Assembly: GCF_022513565.1 (NCBI RefSeq)
Contig: NZ_JAKWBE010000006.1
Coordinates: 248,001-312,000, forward strand
Source: Streptomyces gilvus
Lineage (GTDB): Bacteria > Actinomycetota > Actinomycetes > Streptomycetales > Streptomycetaceae
DNA length: 64,000 nt
Direction of reading: 5' to 3'
Shown here: one piece after another, positions 8,789 through 17,611 of the stretch
Layout: each line of letters opens with the position of its first letter
Numbering within the stretch: position 1 is the first letter of the stretch
Position numbers and translations under genes: made by a program
The notes under the pieces: model-generated
The model's input: the letters and a program-made list of their open reading frames with translations, nothing else
Databases searched by the model: none
What the model was told of the DNA's origin: nothing

Positions 8789-10545
8789 AGCGGTGGTTCC
8801 AGTCGTGCGATCGCCCGCAACGCGCGCGGGGCGAAGCGGGACATCAGCCGGGCGCCACGCGCCTCGGGGGTGACCGGCACGACGGCCTGGTTGCGCACGA
8901 CCGCCTTCAGGATCGCGTCGGCGACCTTCTCCGGCGGGTAGTTCCGCAGGCCGTACAGCCGTGCCGTCCGCTTCTGGCGCCGCTTCTCCTCCTCCGCGTC
9001 CACGCCCGCGAAGCGCGCGGTGGAGGTGATGTTCGTGTTGACGAAGCCGGGGCATATGGCGCTCACGCCGATCCCCCGGCCGGCGAGTTCGGCGCGCAGG
9101 CACTCGCTCAGCATCAGCACCGCAGCCTTGGAGGTGCTGTAGGCGGGCAGCGCCCTGGAGGGCTGGTAGGCCACCGCCGACGCGATGTTGACGATGTGGC
9201 CGCCCTGGCCGCGCTCGGCCATCTGCTTCCCGAAGAGCCGGCAGCCGTGGATGACCCCCCACAGGTTGACGTCGAGGACCTCCTTCCAGTCCTGAGGGGT
9301 CGTGTCGAGGAAGGAGCCGCCCAGGCCGATCCCGGCGTTGTTGACGAGGACGTCCACCACGCCGTACTCGGCGGCGACCTTGTCGGCGAGCTTCTCCATG
9401 GCCTGCTCGGCGGAGACGTCGACCGTCTCCGCCCACGCCTCGGGGGCGCCGATCAGCCGGGACAGCTCGGCGGTGCGGGCGGCGGCCTCGTCGTCCCGGT
9501 CGACGGCGACCACGCGCGCGCCCGCCTCGGCGAACGCGAACGCCGTGGCCCGGCCGATGCCGCTGCCCGCGCCGGTGACCAGCACGAGCTGCCCGCCGAA
9601 GCGGTCGGCGTACTTCCCGGTGGGCTTGACCGTCTCGGGCCCGCCGTCCTCGACCGACCGCACGAACTCGGTGATCCAGGCGGCCAGTTGGTCGGGCCGG
9701 GTGCGGGGTATCCAGTGCCTGGCCGGGAGGGTGCGGCGGGTCAGCCGGGGGACCCACTGCTCCAGTTCGTCGTAGAGGCGTTCGGAGAGGAACGTGTCCC
9801 CCAGGGGCGTGATGAGCTGCACGGGCGCGTGCGCGTACGCGTCGGTGCGGGGCCTGCGCAGTCGGGCGCGGACGTTGTCCCGGTACAGCCACGCCCCGTG
9901 CGCCGCGTCCCGGGGCAGCGAGGAGGTCGGGTAGTCGCCGCCGGGCACCTTCTCCAGGCGCCGCAGGATGTCGGGCCAGCGCTTGCCGAGGGGGCCGCGC
10001 CAGGCCAGCTCGGGCAGCACGGGCGTGTGCAGCAGGTAGACGTACCAGGACTTGGCGCCCTGGCCGAGCAGCTGGCCGACGCGGCGCGGGGTGGGCCGCT
10101 TCAGGCGGCCGTCGATCCAGTGGCCGAAGTGGTCGAGGGACGGACCGGACATCGAGGTGAAGGAGGCGATGCGTCCCTCGGTGCGCCGGACGGTGACGAA
10201 CTCCCAGGACTGCACCGAGCCCCAGTCGTGTCCCACGACGTGCACCGGGCGGTCCGGGCTGACGGCGTCGATCACCGCCTGGAAGTCGTCCGTCAGCTTC
10301 TCCAGGGTGAAACCGCCGCGCAGGGGCCGCGGCGCCGTCGACCGGCCGTGCCCCCGGACGTCGTACAGCACGACGTGGAAGCGCTCGGCCAGCCGTGCGG
10401 CCACCTCGGACCACACCTCCTTGCTGTCCGGGTAGCCGTGCACCAGCACGACCGTCGGCCGCCCGGGATCGCCCAGCTCGGCGACGCACAGCTCGATGCC
10501 GCCCGTGCGCACCCGGCGCTCGCGCGCGCCCTCCAGCTCCGTCAC
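8785..10545 (-). CDS. Two-domain alpha/beta hydrolase - short-chain dehydrogenase fusion
   Basis: A 586-residue fusion. Residues about 10-290 form an alpha/beta hydrolase with VVLVHGYPDS (oxyanion region) and the nucleophile elbow VGHDWGS, which has Asp in place of Ser as in epoxide hydrolases. Residues about 300-560 form a classical SDR with the cofactor motif TGAGSGIG, NNAG, a Ser in NIASA and the active-site YSTSK. This domain pairing recurs in actinobacteria and is commonly annotated only as SDR family oxidoreductase; the substrate is unknown. The GTG at 10545 has a strong GGAGGAGAA ribosome site and overlaps the stop of the M24 remnant by GTGA. The downstream hydrolase gene is coupled in the same way. 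Confidence 0.88.
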   Translation of the reverse strand: MTELEGARERRVRTGGIELCVAELGDPGRPTVVLVHGYPDSKEVWSEVAARLAERFHVVLYDVRGHGRSTAPRPLRGGFTLEKLTDDFQAVIDAVSPDRPVHVVGHDWGSVQSWEFVTVRRTEGRIASFTSMSGPSLDHFGHWIDGRLKRPTPRRVGQLLGQGAKSWYVYLLHTPVLPELAWRGPLGKRWPDILRRLEKVPGGDYPTSSLPRDAAHGAWLYRDNVRARLRRPRTDAYAHAPVQLITPLGDTFLSERLYDELEQWVPRLTRRTLPARHWIPRTRPDQLAAWITEFVRSVEDGGPETVKPTGKYADRFGGQLVLVTGAGSGIGRATAFAFAEAGARVVAVDRDDEAAARTAELSRLIGAPEAWAETVDVSAEQAMEKLADKVAAEYGVVDVLVNNAGIGLGGSFLDTTPQDWKEVLDVNLWGVIHGCRLFGKQMAERGQGGHIVNIASAVAYQPSRALPAYSTSKAAVLMLSECLRAELAGRGIGVSAICPGFVNTNITSTARFAGVDAEEEKRRQKRTARLYGLRNYPPEKVADAILKAVVRNQAVVPVTPEARGARLMSRFAPRALRAIARLEPPL

Positions 10546-11097
10546 TTCTCCTCCGTCCAGCGCCGCATGTGCGGCAGATCGTCGTCCAGCCAGAAGGCGC
10601 TCTTCAGGGGATCCCTGGAGTCGGTGACGACCAGGATCTCCTCGAACTTCACACCCGTGCCCCGGAAGCCGAGATGGGGCTCGACGGCCCACAGACCCGG
10701 CCGCGGTGGGTGGTCGGAGAAGCGGTACGGGGACCACAGCGGCGACCAGCCCTCGCGGTGACCGTGCAGTGCGTCGGAGGCGAGGCCCCTGAGCGCCTGC
10801 GTGCCGAACCCGAAGAGGTGCGGGGACCAGCGGCGCCGCTTCACCCGGCCGACCTTGGGGGCGATCACGCCGAAGGAATGGGCGCGGTGCCGGTTGGCGT
10901 AGCCCTGGCGGACCATGAGGCGGTCCACGTCCTCGTAGATCTCGCGCACCAGGCCCGCTGCATCCGGGGCGCCTCGCGCTCGGTCACCCCGGTCGCAGCC
11001 GGGCGGCGACCGCCTCGGCGCAGTCGTAGGCGAGGCGCTGCACCCGTCTGAACCCCCGCAGCCGCGCCGGTGGTTCGCCCGTCACTGCCGTCGTCAT
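10542..11097 (-). pseudogene. Broken M24-family aminopeptidase gene
   Basis: Two pieces of one M24 (creatinase/Xaa-Pro aminopeptidase-like) gene remain. The N-terminal piece starts at ATG 11097 (MTTAVTGEPPARL) and stops at TGA 10984 just after RLRPG. One extra G in the run before TGA would restore VTEREA, so a single-base loss is likely. The C-terminal piece is open from 10949 (REIYEDVDRLMVRQGYANRH) to 10542, with the domain end GFRGTGVKFEEILVVTDS. Roughly 80-90 residues of the usual middle, including several metal ligands, are absent between them, so an internal deletion is inferred as well. The C-terminal piece still overlaps the next gene by GTGA and might be translated. Confidence 0.72.
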
Positions 11098-11203
11098 GCC
11101 ACCGCCCGCCCCTCGTCGTACCTCGACCGCGGTACGTGTCCGTAACGTGACACCGGTGAATGTGACAGTCGTCAGAGGCTGCGTCAATAGCCGGGTTCGG
11201 GGC

Positions 11204-11212
11204 TGTGGATAA
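11204..11212 (-). promoter_or_regulatory. Single DnaA box
   Basis: TGTGGATAA is the complement of the perfect DnaA box TTATCCACA. It lies in the divergent spacer between the M24 remnant and the ABC operon. Confidence 0.5.
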
Positions 11213-11229
11213 CTCTGCGTAGCTCTCAG

Positions 11230-11246
11230 GTAGGGGAATCCCCTAC
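11230..11246. promoter_or_regulatory. 17 bp inverted repeat, candidate operator
   Basis: GTAGGGGAATCCCCTAC has perfect 7-base arms around AAT (8-base arms allowing the central A-T pair). It lies about 80 bp upstream of the ABC operon start and could bind a dimeric regulator. Confidence 0.45.
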
Positions 11247-11315
11247 GGACCCGTACGTCTGGAGGCTGAGACGAAGACGGCCCTCGGGTCTGACTACAGG
11301 GGTGGTCCAGGTCAC

Positions 11316-11321
11316 TACCTT
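11316..11321 (+). promoter_or_regulatory. -10 element of a probable leaderless promoter
   Basis: TACCTT ends six bases before the GTG start at 11328, which has no Shine-Dalgarno sequence. This spacing would put the transcript start at or next to the start codon. No clear -35 box is visible. Confidence 0.4.
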
Positions 11322-11327
11322 CGAAGC

Positions 11328-12296
11328 GTGACTGTGATCGCGACCGAAAGCCTGAGCAAGCGGTTCCCCCGGGTGACCGCGCTTGACCGGCTCTCCGTCG
11401 ACGTCGGGCCCGGTGTGACCGGACTCGTCGGAGCGAACGGAGCCGGCAAGTCCACACTGATCAAGATCCTGCTGGGTCTGTCCCCCGCCTCCGAGGGCCG
11501 AGCCGAAGTGCTCGGGCTCGACGTCGCGACCAAGGGTGCCGCCATCCGCGAGCGGGTCGGCTACATGCCGGAGCACGACTGTCTGCCGCCGGACGTCTCG
11601 GCGACCGAGTTCGTCGTGCACATGGCCCGCATGTCGGGCCTGCCGCCGACCGCCGCCCGCGAGCGCACCGCCGACACCCTGCGCCACGTCGGCCTGTACG
11701 AGGAGCGCTACCGCCCCATCGGCGGCTACTCGACCGGCATGAAGCAGCGCGTGAAGCTCGCGCAGGCCCTGGTGCACGACCCGCAGCTGGTCTTCCTGGA
11801 CGAGCCGACCAACGGCCTCGACCCGGTCGGCCGGGACGAGATGCTCGGCCTGATCCGCCGCATCCACACCGACTTCGGCATCTCGGTCCTGGTCACCTCC
11901 CACCTCCTGGGCGAACTCGAACGCACCTGCGACCACGTCGTCGTCATCGACGGCGGCAAGCTGCTGCGCTCCAGCTCCACCACGGACTTCACCCAGACCA
12001 CGACCACGCTCGCGGTCGAGGTCACCGACACCGACGAGCACCCCGACGGCACGCGCGCGATGCGCGAGGCGCTGCACGCGCGCGGGGTGAGCGTCGAGGC
12101 GGGCAGCGGCCTGCCGGGCGCGGGTCACGTCCTGCTGCTGACCGCGCAGGGCGAGGAGACCTACGACCTGGTCCGTGACGTCGTCGCCGACCTGGGCCTG
12201 GGCCTCGTGCGCATGGAGCAGCGCCGGCACCACATCTCGGAGGTCTTCACCACCGAGGACGAGCAGCGCAAGGAGGCGGCCGTCCATGGCAGTTGA
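11328..12296 (+). CDS. ABC transporter ATP-binding protein (ABC-2 exporter 1)
   Basis: A 322-residue ATPase with Walker A GANGAGKST near residue 37, signature YSTGMKQRVKLAQAL near 137 and Walker B LVFLDEPTNGLDP near 160, all intact. The YSTGM signature is typical of ATPases of ABC-2-type exporters. A 100-residue C-terminal extension follows the ATPase core. The GTG start has no ribosome site and probably begins a leaderless transcript. The downstream permease starts inside the last codons of this gene, so the two are translationally coupled. The exported substrate cannot be told from sequence. Confidence 0.9.
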   Translation: MTVIATESLSKRFPRVTALDRLSVDVGPGVTGLVGANGAGKSTLIKILLGLSPASEGRAEVLGLDVATKGAAIRERVGYMPEHDCLPPDVSATEFVVHMARMSGLPPTAARERTADTLRHVGLYEERYRPIGGYSTGMKQRVKLAQALVHDPQLVFLDEPTNGLDPVGRDEMLGLIRRIHTDFGISVLVTSHLLGELERTCDHVVVIDGGKLLRSSSTTDFTQTTTTLAVEVTDTDEHPDGTRAMREALHARGVSVEAGSGLPGAGHVLLLTAQGEETYDLVRDVVADLGLGLVRMEQRRHHISEVFTTEDEQRKEAAVHGS

Positions 12297-13203
12297 GCAG
12301 CCCCTGTCGGCATCCGCGGCCACGCCGGGTGACCAGACCCGTATCCACAACATCGGCTACCGCAACTACGACGGCCCCCGCCTCGGCCGCTCCTACGCCA
12401 CCCGTTCCCTCTACTCGCAGTCCCTGCGCGGCGCCTACGGCCTCGGACGCTCCATCAAGTCCAAGGTGCTGCCGATGCTGCTGTTCGTGGTGATGTGCGT
12501 GCCCGCGGCCATCATGGTCGCCGTCGCGGTCGCCACCAAGGCCAAGGAACTGCCCGCCGACTACACGCGCTACGCGATCATCATGCAGGCCGTCATCAGC
12601 CTGTACGTCGCCTCGCAGGCGCCCCAGTCCGTCTCCCGGGACCTGCGCTTCAAGACCGTCCCGCTGTACTTCTCGCGGCCGATCGAGACCGCCGACTACG
12701 TCCGCGCGAAGTACGCGGCGCTGGCCTCCGCGATGTTCGTCCTCACCGCGGCTCCGCTGATCGTGCTCTACGTCGGCGCGCTGCTGGCAAAACTCGACTT
12801 CGCCCACCAGACCAAGGGGTTCGCACAGGGGCTGGTCTCCGTGGCACTGCTCTCCCTGCTCTTCGCCGGCATCGGCCTGGTCATCGCCTCGGTGACGCCC
12901 CGGCGCGGCTTCGGCATCGCGGCCGTCATCGCCGTACTGACCATCTCCTACGGCGCCGTCTCCACGCTCCAGGCCATCGCCGACGCGCAGAACAGCACCG
13001 GCGCCATCCCGTGGATCGGCCTCTTCTCGCCCGTCACGCTCATCGACGGAGTCCAGTCGGCCTTCCTCGGCGCGAGTTCGGCGTTCCCCGGCGCGGTCGG
13101 CCCCACCAACGGCGAGGGCGCGGTCTACGTGCTCGTCGTCCTGGGCCTGATCGCCGCCTGCTACGGCCTCCTGATGCGCCGCTACAAGAAGGTGGGACTG
13201 TGA
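12286..13203 (+). CDS. ABC-2 type permease (exporter 1)
   Basis: A 305-residue membrane protein with a cytoplasmic N-terminus of about 60 residues (TRIHNIGYRNYDGPRLGR) and then about six hydrophobic segments, starting with LPMLLFVVMCVPAAIMVAVAV. It is the membrane partner of the preceding ATPase. The ATG at 12286 lies 11 bases inside the ATPase gene and is served by AAGGAGG at 12270-12276. Its stop overlaps the start of the next ATPase gene (GTGA), so all four genes at 11328-14841 form one operon. Confidence 0.87.
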   Translation: MAVEQPLSASAATPGDQTRIHNIGYRNYDGPRLGRSYATRSLYSQSLRGAYGLGRSIKSKVLPMLLFVVMCVPAAIMVAVAVATKAKELPADYTRYAIIMQAVISLYVASQAPQSVSRDLRFKTVPLYFSRPIETADYVRAKYAALASAMFVLTAAPLIVLYVGALLAKLDFAHQTKGFAQGLVSVALLSLLFAGIGLVIASVTPRRGFGIAAVIAVLTISYGAVSTLQAIADAQNSTGAIPWIGLFSPVTLIDGVQSAFLGASSAFPGAVGPTNGEGAVYVLVVLGLIAACYGLLMRRYKKVGL

Positions 13204-14111
13204 CCACGCTCTCCATCGACCACGTCTCCCGCTGGTTCGGCAACGTGGTCGCCGTCAACGACATCACCATGACCATCGGCCCAGGTGTCACCGGTCTGCT
13301 CGGCCCCAACGGCGCAGGGAAGTCGACCCTCATCAACATGATGGCGGGCTTCCTCGCGCCCTCCACCGGCACCGTCACCCTCGACGGCGAGCAGGTGTGG
13401 CGCAACGAGGCGATCTACCGGCAGATCGGCATCGTCCCCGAGCGCGAGGCGATGTACGACTTCCTCACCGGCCGCGAATTCGTCGTCGCCAACGCCGAGC
13501 TGCACGGCCTCGGCGACAAGGCCGCCCAGCGGGCTCTCGCGACGGTCGAGATGGAGTACGCGCAGGACCGCAAGATCTCCACGTACTCCAAGGGCATGCG
13601 CCAGCGCGTGAAGATGGCGTCCGCGCTGGTCCACGACCCCTCACTGCTCCTGCTGGACGAGCCCTTCAACGGCATGGACCCGCGCCAGCGGATGCAGCTG
13701 ATGGACCTGCTGCGGCGGATGGGCGACGAGGGCCGCACGGTGCTGTTCTCGTCCCACATCCTCGAAGAGGTCGAGCAGCTCGCCTGGCACATCGAGGTCG
13801 TCGTGGCCGGTCGGCACGCGGCCAGCGGCGACTTCCGCAAGATCCGCCGGCTGATGACCGACCGTCCGCACCGCTACCTGGTGCGCTCCAGCGACGACCG
13901 CGCCCTCGCGGCCGCGCTGATCGCCGACCCGTCGACGTCCGGCATCGAGGTCGACCTCGCGGAGGGCGCGTTGCGCGTCCAGGCCGTCGACTTCGGCCGC
14001 TTCACCGCCCTGCTGCCCCGGGTCGCCCGCGACCACGGCATCCGGCTGCTCACGGTCTCGCCGTCCGACGAGTCCCTCGAGTCCGTCTTCTCATACCTGG
14101 TCGCGGCGTAG
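13200..14111 (+). CDS. ABC transporter ATP-binding protein (ABC-2 exporter 2)
   Basis: The 303-residue ATPase has Walker A GPNGAGKST, signature YSKGMRQRVKMASAL and Walker B LLLLDEPFNGMDP, all canonical. It is clearly related to the first ATPase in the operon and probably arose from a tandem duplication of an ATPase-permease pair, so the exporter could be a heterodimer of all four subunits or two separate exporters. The GTG start overlaps the previous stop by GTGA. Confidence 0.9.
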   Translation: MTTLSIDHVSRWFGNVVAVNDITMTIGPGVTGLLGPNGAGKSTLINMMAGFLAPSTGTVTLDGEQVWRNEAIYRQIGIVPEREAMYDFLTGREFVVANAELHGLGDKAAQRALATVEMEYAQDRKISTYSKGMRQRVKMASALVHDPSLLLLDEPFNGMDPRQRMQLMDLLRRMGDEGRTVLFSSHILEEVEQLAWHIEVVVAGRHAASGDFRKIRRLMTDRPHRYLVRSSDDRALAAALIADPSTSGIEVDLAEGALRVQAVDFGRFTALLPRVARDHGIRLLTVSPSDESLESVFSYLVAA

Positions 14112-14121
14112 GAGGCCGAAG

Positions 14122-14841
14122 ATGTACGACCCCACCGTCGCCCGGCTCACCTACCGGGCCCTGCTCGGCCGTCGCCGGGCCCTCATCCTGGGCGCCCTGC
14201 CCCTGCTGCTCATCGTCATCTCCGTCGTCGTCCGCGCTCTCGCCGGAGCCGACGACCAGACGGCCGCCAACCTGCTGGGCGGGCTCGCGCTCGCCACGAT
14301 GGTGCCGATCATCGGTGTCATCGCCGGTACGGGCGCGATCGGCCCGGAGATCGACGACGGCTCCGTGGTGTACCTGCTGTCCAAGCCGCTCAAGCGCCCG
14401 ACGATCATCTTCACCAAGCTGATCGTGGCGATCGCGGTCACCATGGTCTTCTCGGCGCTGCCGACCCTGATCGCCGGGTTCATCCTCAACGGCAACGGCC
14501 AGCAGATCGCGGTCGCCTACACGGTCGCGGCCCTGGTCTCCTCGATCGCCTACGCGGCGCTGTTCCTGCTGCTGGGCACGGTGTCCCGGCACGCGGTGGT
14601 CTTCGGACTCGTCTACGCCCTCGTCTGGGAGGCCCTGTTCGGCTCCCTGGTGCCCGGCGCGCGCACGCTCAGCGTCCAGCAGTGGTCGCTGGCCGTCGCC
14701 CACAAGGTGGCCGGCGGGGACCTGGTGACCTCGGACGTCGGTCTGACCACGGCGACGGTGTTCCTGGTCGCGGTGACCGTCCTGGCCACCTGGTACGCGG
14801 GACAGAAACTGCGGTCGCTGACGCTGGCGGGCGAGGAGTAG
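14122..14841 (+). CDS. ABC-2 type permease (exporter 2)
   Basis: A 239-residue integral membrane protein with about six hydrophobic segments, for example ALILGALPLLLIVISVVVRAL and AALFLLLGTVSRHAVVFGLVYAL. It follows the second ATPase by 10 bp with a GGAGG ribosome site (GTAGGAGGCCGAAG before ATG). It is shorter than the first permease and lacks its long N-terminal tail. It is the last transporter gene of the operon. Confidence 0.86.
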   Translation: MYDPTVARLTYRALLGRRRALILGALPLLLIVISVVVRALAGADDQTAANLLGGLALATMVPIIGVIAGTGAIGPEIDDGSVVYLLSKPLKRPTIIFTKLIVAIAVTMVFSALPTLIAGFILNGNGQQIAVAYTVAALVSSIAYAALFLLLGTVSRHAVVFGLVYALVWEALFGSLVPGARTLSVQQWSLAVAHKVAGGDLVTSDVGLTTATVFLVAVTVLATWYAGQKLRSLTLAGEE

Positions 14842-14928
14842 ACACAGGCCTTATTGACAGGGACTTCACCACTGTCCGGGCACACTGGGCAAAAGGGGAA
14901 GAGCGGGCGTGGGCTGAGAGGAATGGGG

Positions 14929-15129
14929 ATGGCCGACAACTGGGACGACCTCGTCCTGGACGAGAACTTCATACGGTCCGCCGAGACGACCGAACCCTCA
15001 GCCCGCGCCCGGATGCTCGCCGCCCGCTGGCGCGACGAGGAGCCGGAGCCGCAGCCCTGGCGCTCCGACGAGCCGCCCGCCGGGTGGTTCTTCAGCAAGG
15101 GGCGCCGCCGGAAGTGGCGGCGGCGGTAG
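14929..15129 (+). CDS. Small conserved hypothetical protein, 66 aa
   Basis: The 66-residue product is rich in charged residues and Trp. It starts MADNWDDLVLDENFIRSAE and ends with a very basic tail (GRRRKWRRR). No domain is recognised. GAGAGGA upstream is spaced well for the ATG at 14929; a second ATG at 14923 would be too close. It follows the ABC operon by 87 bp. The basic tail may bind nucleic acid or membrane, but that is only a guess. Confidence 0.6.
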   Translation: MADNWDDLVLDENFIRSAETTEPSARARMLAARWRDEEPEPQPWRSDEPPAGWFFSKGRRRKWRRR

Positions 15130-15536
15130 CCCGTCGTACGGCCGTTTTATTCGGTGGCGTCCAACTCGTCCGACAGGCACAGTGGTTGTGTCCACTCCGC
15201 CGGACGACGAGTCCGGCGCCACGTTCTGGGAGAGGAGCCGGCGATGTCCATGCACGACAGTCCGTCGAGCTCCCGACAGGGCAGCTCGCGGCGGGTTCCG
15301 GTGTAGTTACCCCACCGTCGAACCCGCACCGCACGGGGAGTTGCCCGGGCGGCCGCTTCGAGCACGCGACGTCGCTCTCGCGTGGGCCGCCTTCCCTTTC
15401 CGCCCCCTGCTGCAAGGGGGCACCCTCCGCTGGGGCGGCCGGGTCGGTCGCGCACCTCGGCATCGACAGGTGCCGCCGCGCTCACCCGTGCCGCCCCGGC
15501 GGCACCACTGCCCGCAGCCGCGCGGACCTGAGGCGG
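15130..15536. other. 407 bp spacer with one possible tiny gene
   Basis: This stretch between the 66-residue gene and the HAD gene holds the possible 20-codon gene at 15244-15306, listed separately. I see no tRNA, convincing promoter or terminator in the rest. Longer open frames here lack ribosome sites and read as Arg/Pro-rich sequence. Confidence 0.5.
15244..15306 (+). CDS. Possible 20-residue peptide
   Basis: ATG at 15244 is preceded by GGGAGAGGAG at good spacing and opens a 20-codon frame reading MSMHDSPSSSRQGSSRRVPV, then TAG. The good ribosome site is the only support. It could be a leader peptide or simply chance. Confidence 0.3.
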   Translation: MSMHDSPSSSRQGSSRRVPV

Positions 15537-16337
15537 CTACGCCAGCAACCGCTCCAGCACCACCGCGATGCCGTCCTCCTCGTTGGAGGCCGTCACCTCG
15601 TCGGCCACCGCCTTGAGCTCCTCGTGGGCGTTGGCCATGGCCACCCCGTGGGACGCCCAGGCGAACATCGGGATGTCGTTCGGCATGTCGCCGAAGGCGA
15701 TGGTCTCCGCCGCCTTCACACCGAGCCTGCGTGCCGCCAGCGACAGTCCCGTCGCCTTCGAGAGGCCCAGCGGCAGCAGTTCCACGATGCCCGCGCCCGC
15801 CATCGCGACCGTGACGAAGCCGCCCGCGGCCTGGCGGGCCGCCTCGGCCAGTTCGTCGTCGCCGAGCGTCGGATGCTGTATGTAGATCTTGTTCAGCGGG
15901 GCGGCCCACAGGTCGGCCGCGTCCGTGAAGGGAACGGAGGGCAGTGCGCCGGTGACCGCGTAGCCCGGACCGACCAGGACGTCGCCGTCCAGCCCGTCCC
16001 GGCTCGCCGCCAGGTGCAGGGGGCCGACCTCCGCCTCGATCTTGGCCAGGGCGACGCCGGCCAGCTGCCGGTCCAGCGTCACGGATGTCAGCAGCCGGTG
16101 CTCGTTGGCGTCGTAGACCTGTGCGCCCTGACCGCAGACGGCGAGGCCGTCGTAGCCGAGGTCGTCCAGGATGTGCCGGGTCCACGGCGCTCCGCGGCCG
16201 GTGACGACGATGTGCGCGGCGCCCGCCGCGGCGGCCGCGGCGAGGGCGTCACGGGTGCGCCGCGAGACCGACTCGTCGGAGCGCAGCAGCGTTCCGTCGA
16301 GGTCGGTCGCGACCAGCCGGTAGGGGAAGTCGGTCAC
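15537..16337 (-). CDS. HAD-superfamily (Cof-type) phosphatase next to serS
   Basis: A 266-residue phosphatase with motif [15 protein letters not shown] near residue 10, motif II VTGR and motif [12 protein letters not shown], the set needed for catalysis. It is a paralogue of the protein at 4145-5014 and shares the C2-cap layout. Substrate unknown. The GTG start overlaps the stop of serS (GTGA), so the two are co-translated; linkage to a tRNA synthetase does not itself reveal the function. Confidence 0.86.
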   Translation of the reverse strand: MTDFPYRLVATDLDGTLLRSDESVSRRTRDALAAAAAAGAAHIVVTGRGAPWTRHILDDLGYDGLAVCGQGAQVYDANEHRLLTSVTLDRQLAGVALAKIEAEVGPLHLAASRDGLDGDVLVGPGYAVTGALPSVPFTDAADLWAAPLNKIYIQHPTLGDDELAEAARQAAGGFVTVAMAGAGIVELLPLGLSKATGLSLAARRLGVKAAETIAFGDMPNDIPMFAWASHGVAMANAHEELKAVADEVTASNEEDGIAVVLERLLA

Positions 16338-17611
16338 TTGGCGACCGGCTCCAGGACCTCCCGGCCGCCCAGGTACGGGCGCAGCACCGGCGGCACGTAC
16401 ACGGAGCCGTCGGCCTGCTGGTGGTTCTCCAGGATCGCCACGATCGTGCGCGGTACGGCGCACAGTGTGCCGTTGAGCGTCGCCAGCGGCTTGACCTGCT
16501 TGCCGTCACGGACGCGGATCTGCAGCCGCCGGGACTGGAACTCGGTGCAGTCCGAGGTGGAGGTCAGCTCGCGGTACTTGCCCTGCGTCGGGATCCACGC
16601 CTCGCAGTCGAACTTGCGGGCGGCCGAGGCGCCGAGGTCGGCGGAGGCGACGTCGATGACCCGGAACGGCAGCTCCAGCGAGCTCAGCCACTGCTTCTCC
16701 CACTCCAGCAGCCGCCGGTGCTCCGCCTCGGAGTCCTCGGGGGCGACGTAGGAGAACATCTCCACCTTGTCGAACTGGTGGACGCGGAAGATGCCCCGGG
16801 TGTCCTTGCCGTGCGAGCCGGCCTCGCGGCGGAAGCACGGCGAGAAGCCCGCGTAGCGCAGCGGCAGGCGGTCGACGTCGAGGATCTCGTCCATGTGGTA
16901 CGCGGCGAGGGGGACCTCGGAGGTGCCGACCAGGTAGAGGTCGTCGTTGTCGAGGCGGTAGACGTCCTGGGCCGCCTGGCCGAGGAAGCCCGTGCCCGCC
17001 ATCGACTGGGGACGCACCAGGGCGGGCGTCAGCATCGGCGTGAAGCCGGCCTCGGTGGCCTGGGCGATCGCGGCGTTGACGAGCGCCAGCTCGAGCAGGG
17101 CGCCGACGCCGGTGAGGAAGTAGAAGCGGGAGCCGGAGACCTTGGCGCCGCGCTCCACGTCGATCGCGCCGAGCAGGGTGCCGAGCTCCAGGTGGTCCTT
17201 GGGCTCGAAGCCCTCGGCGCCGAAGTCGCGGATCGTGCCGTGCGTCTCGAGGGTGACGAAGTCCTCCTCGCCGCCGACGGGCACGTCGGGGTGGACGAGG
17301 TTGCCGAGCCGGAGCAGCAGCTCCTGGGTCTCGGCGTCGGCCGCGTCGCGCTCGGCGTCGGCGGCCTTGACGTCGGCGGCGAGCTGGCCGGCCTTCTTCA
17401 GCAGCTCGGCCTTCTCGTCACCCGTGGCCTTGGGGATGAGCTTGCCGAGCTGCTTCTGCTCGGCACGCAGCTCGTCGAAGCGGACGCCGGAGGACCTGCG
17501 CCGCTCGTCTGCAGACAGGAGAGCGTCGACGAGCGCGACGTCCTCTCCACGGGCGCGCTGGGACGCGCGCACACGGTCGGGGTCCTCACGGAGCAGGCGA
17601 AGGTCAATCAC
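16334..17611 (-). CDS. serS: Seryl-tRNA synthetase
   Basis: A class II synthetase of 425 residues, the normal bacterial length. The N-terminal 100 residues form the coiled-coil arm that grips the long variable arm of tRNA-Ser ([16 protein letters not shown] and following). Motif 2 is [22 protein letters not shown] and the motif 3 region is [18 protein letters not shown]. The enzyme charges tRNA-Ser with serine in the cytosol; two tRNA-Ser genes also lie in this window. The GTG at 17611 begins [11 protein letters not shown], the usual SerS N-terminus. The spacer upstream is the DnaA-box cluster. Confidence 0.97.
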   Translation of the reverse strand: MIDLRLLREDPDRVRASQRARGEDVALVDALLSADERRRSSGVRFDELRAEQKQLGKLIPKATGDEKAELLKKAGQLAADVKAADAERDAADAETQELLLRLGNLVHPDVPVGGEEDFVTLETHGTIRDFGAEGFEPKDHLELGTLLGAIDVERGAKVSGSRFYFLTGVGALLELALVNAAIAQATEAGFTPMLTPALVRPQSMAGTGFLGQAAQDVYRLDNDDLYLVGTSEVPLAAYHMDEILDVDRLPLRYAGFSPCFRREAGSHGKDTRGIFRVHQFDKVEMFSYVAPEDSEAEHRRLLEWEKQWLSSLELPFRVIDVASADLGASAARKFDCEAWIPTQGKYRELTSTSDCTEFQSRRLQIRVRDGKQVKPLATLNGTLCAVPRTIVAILENHQQADGSVYVPPVLRPYLGGREVLEPVAK

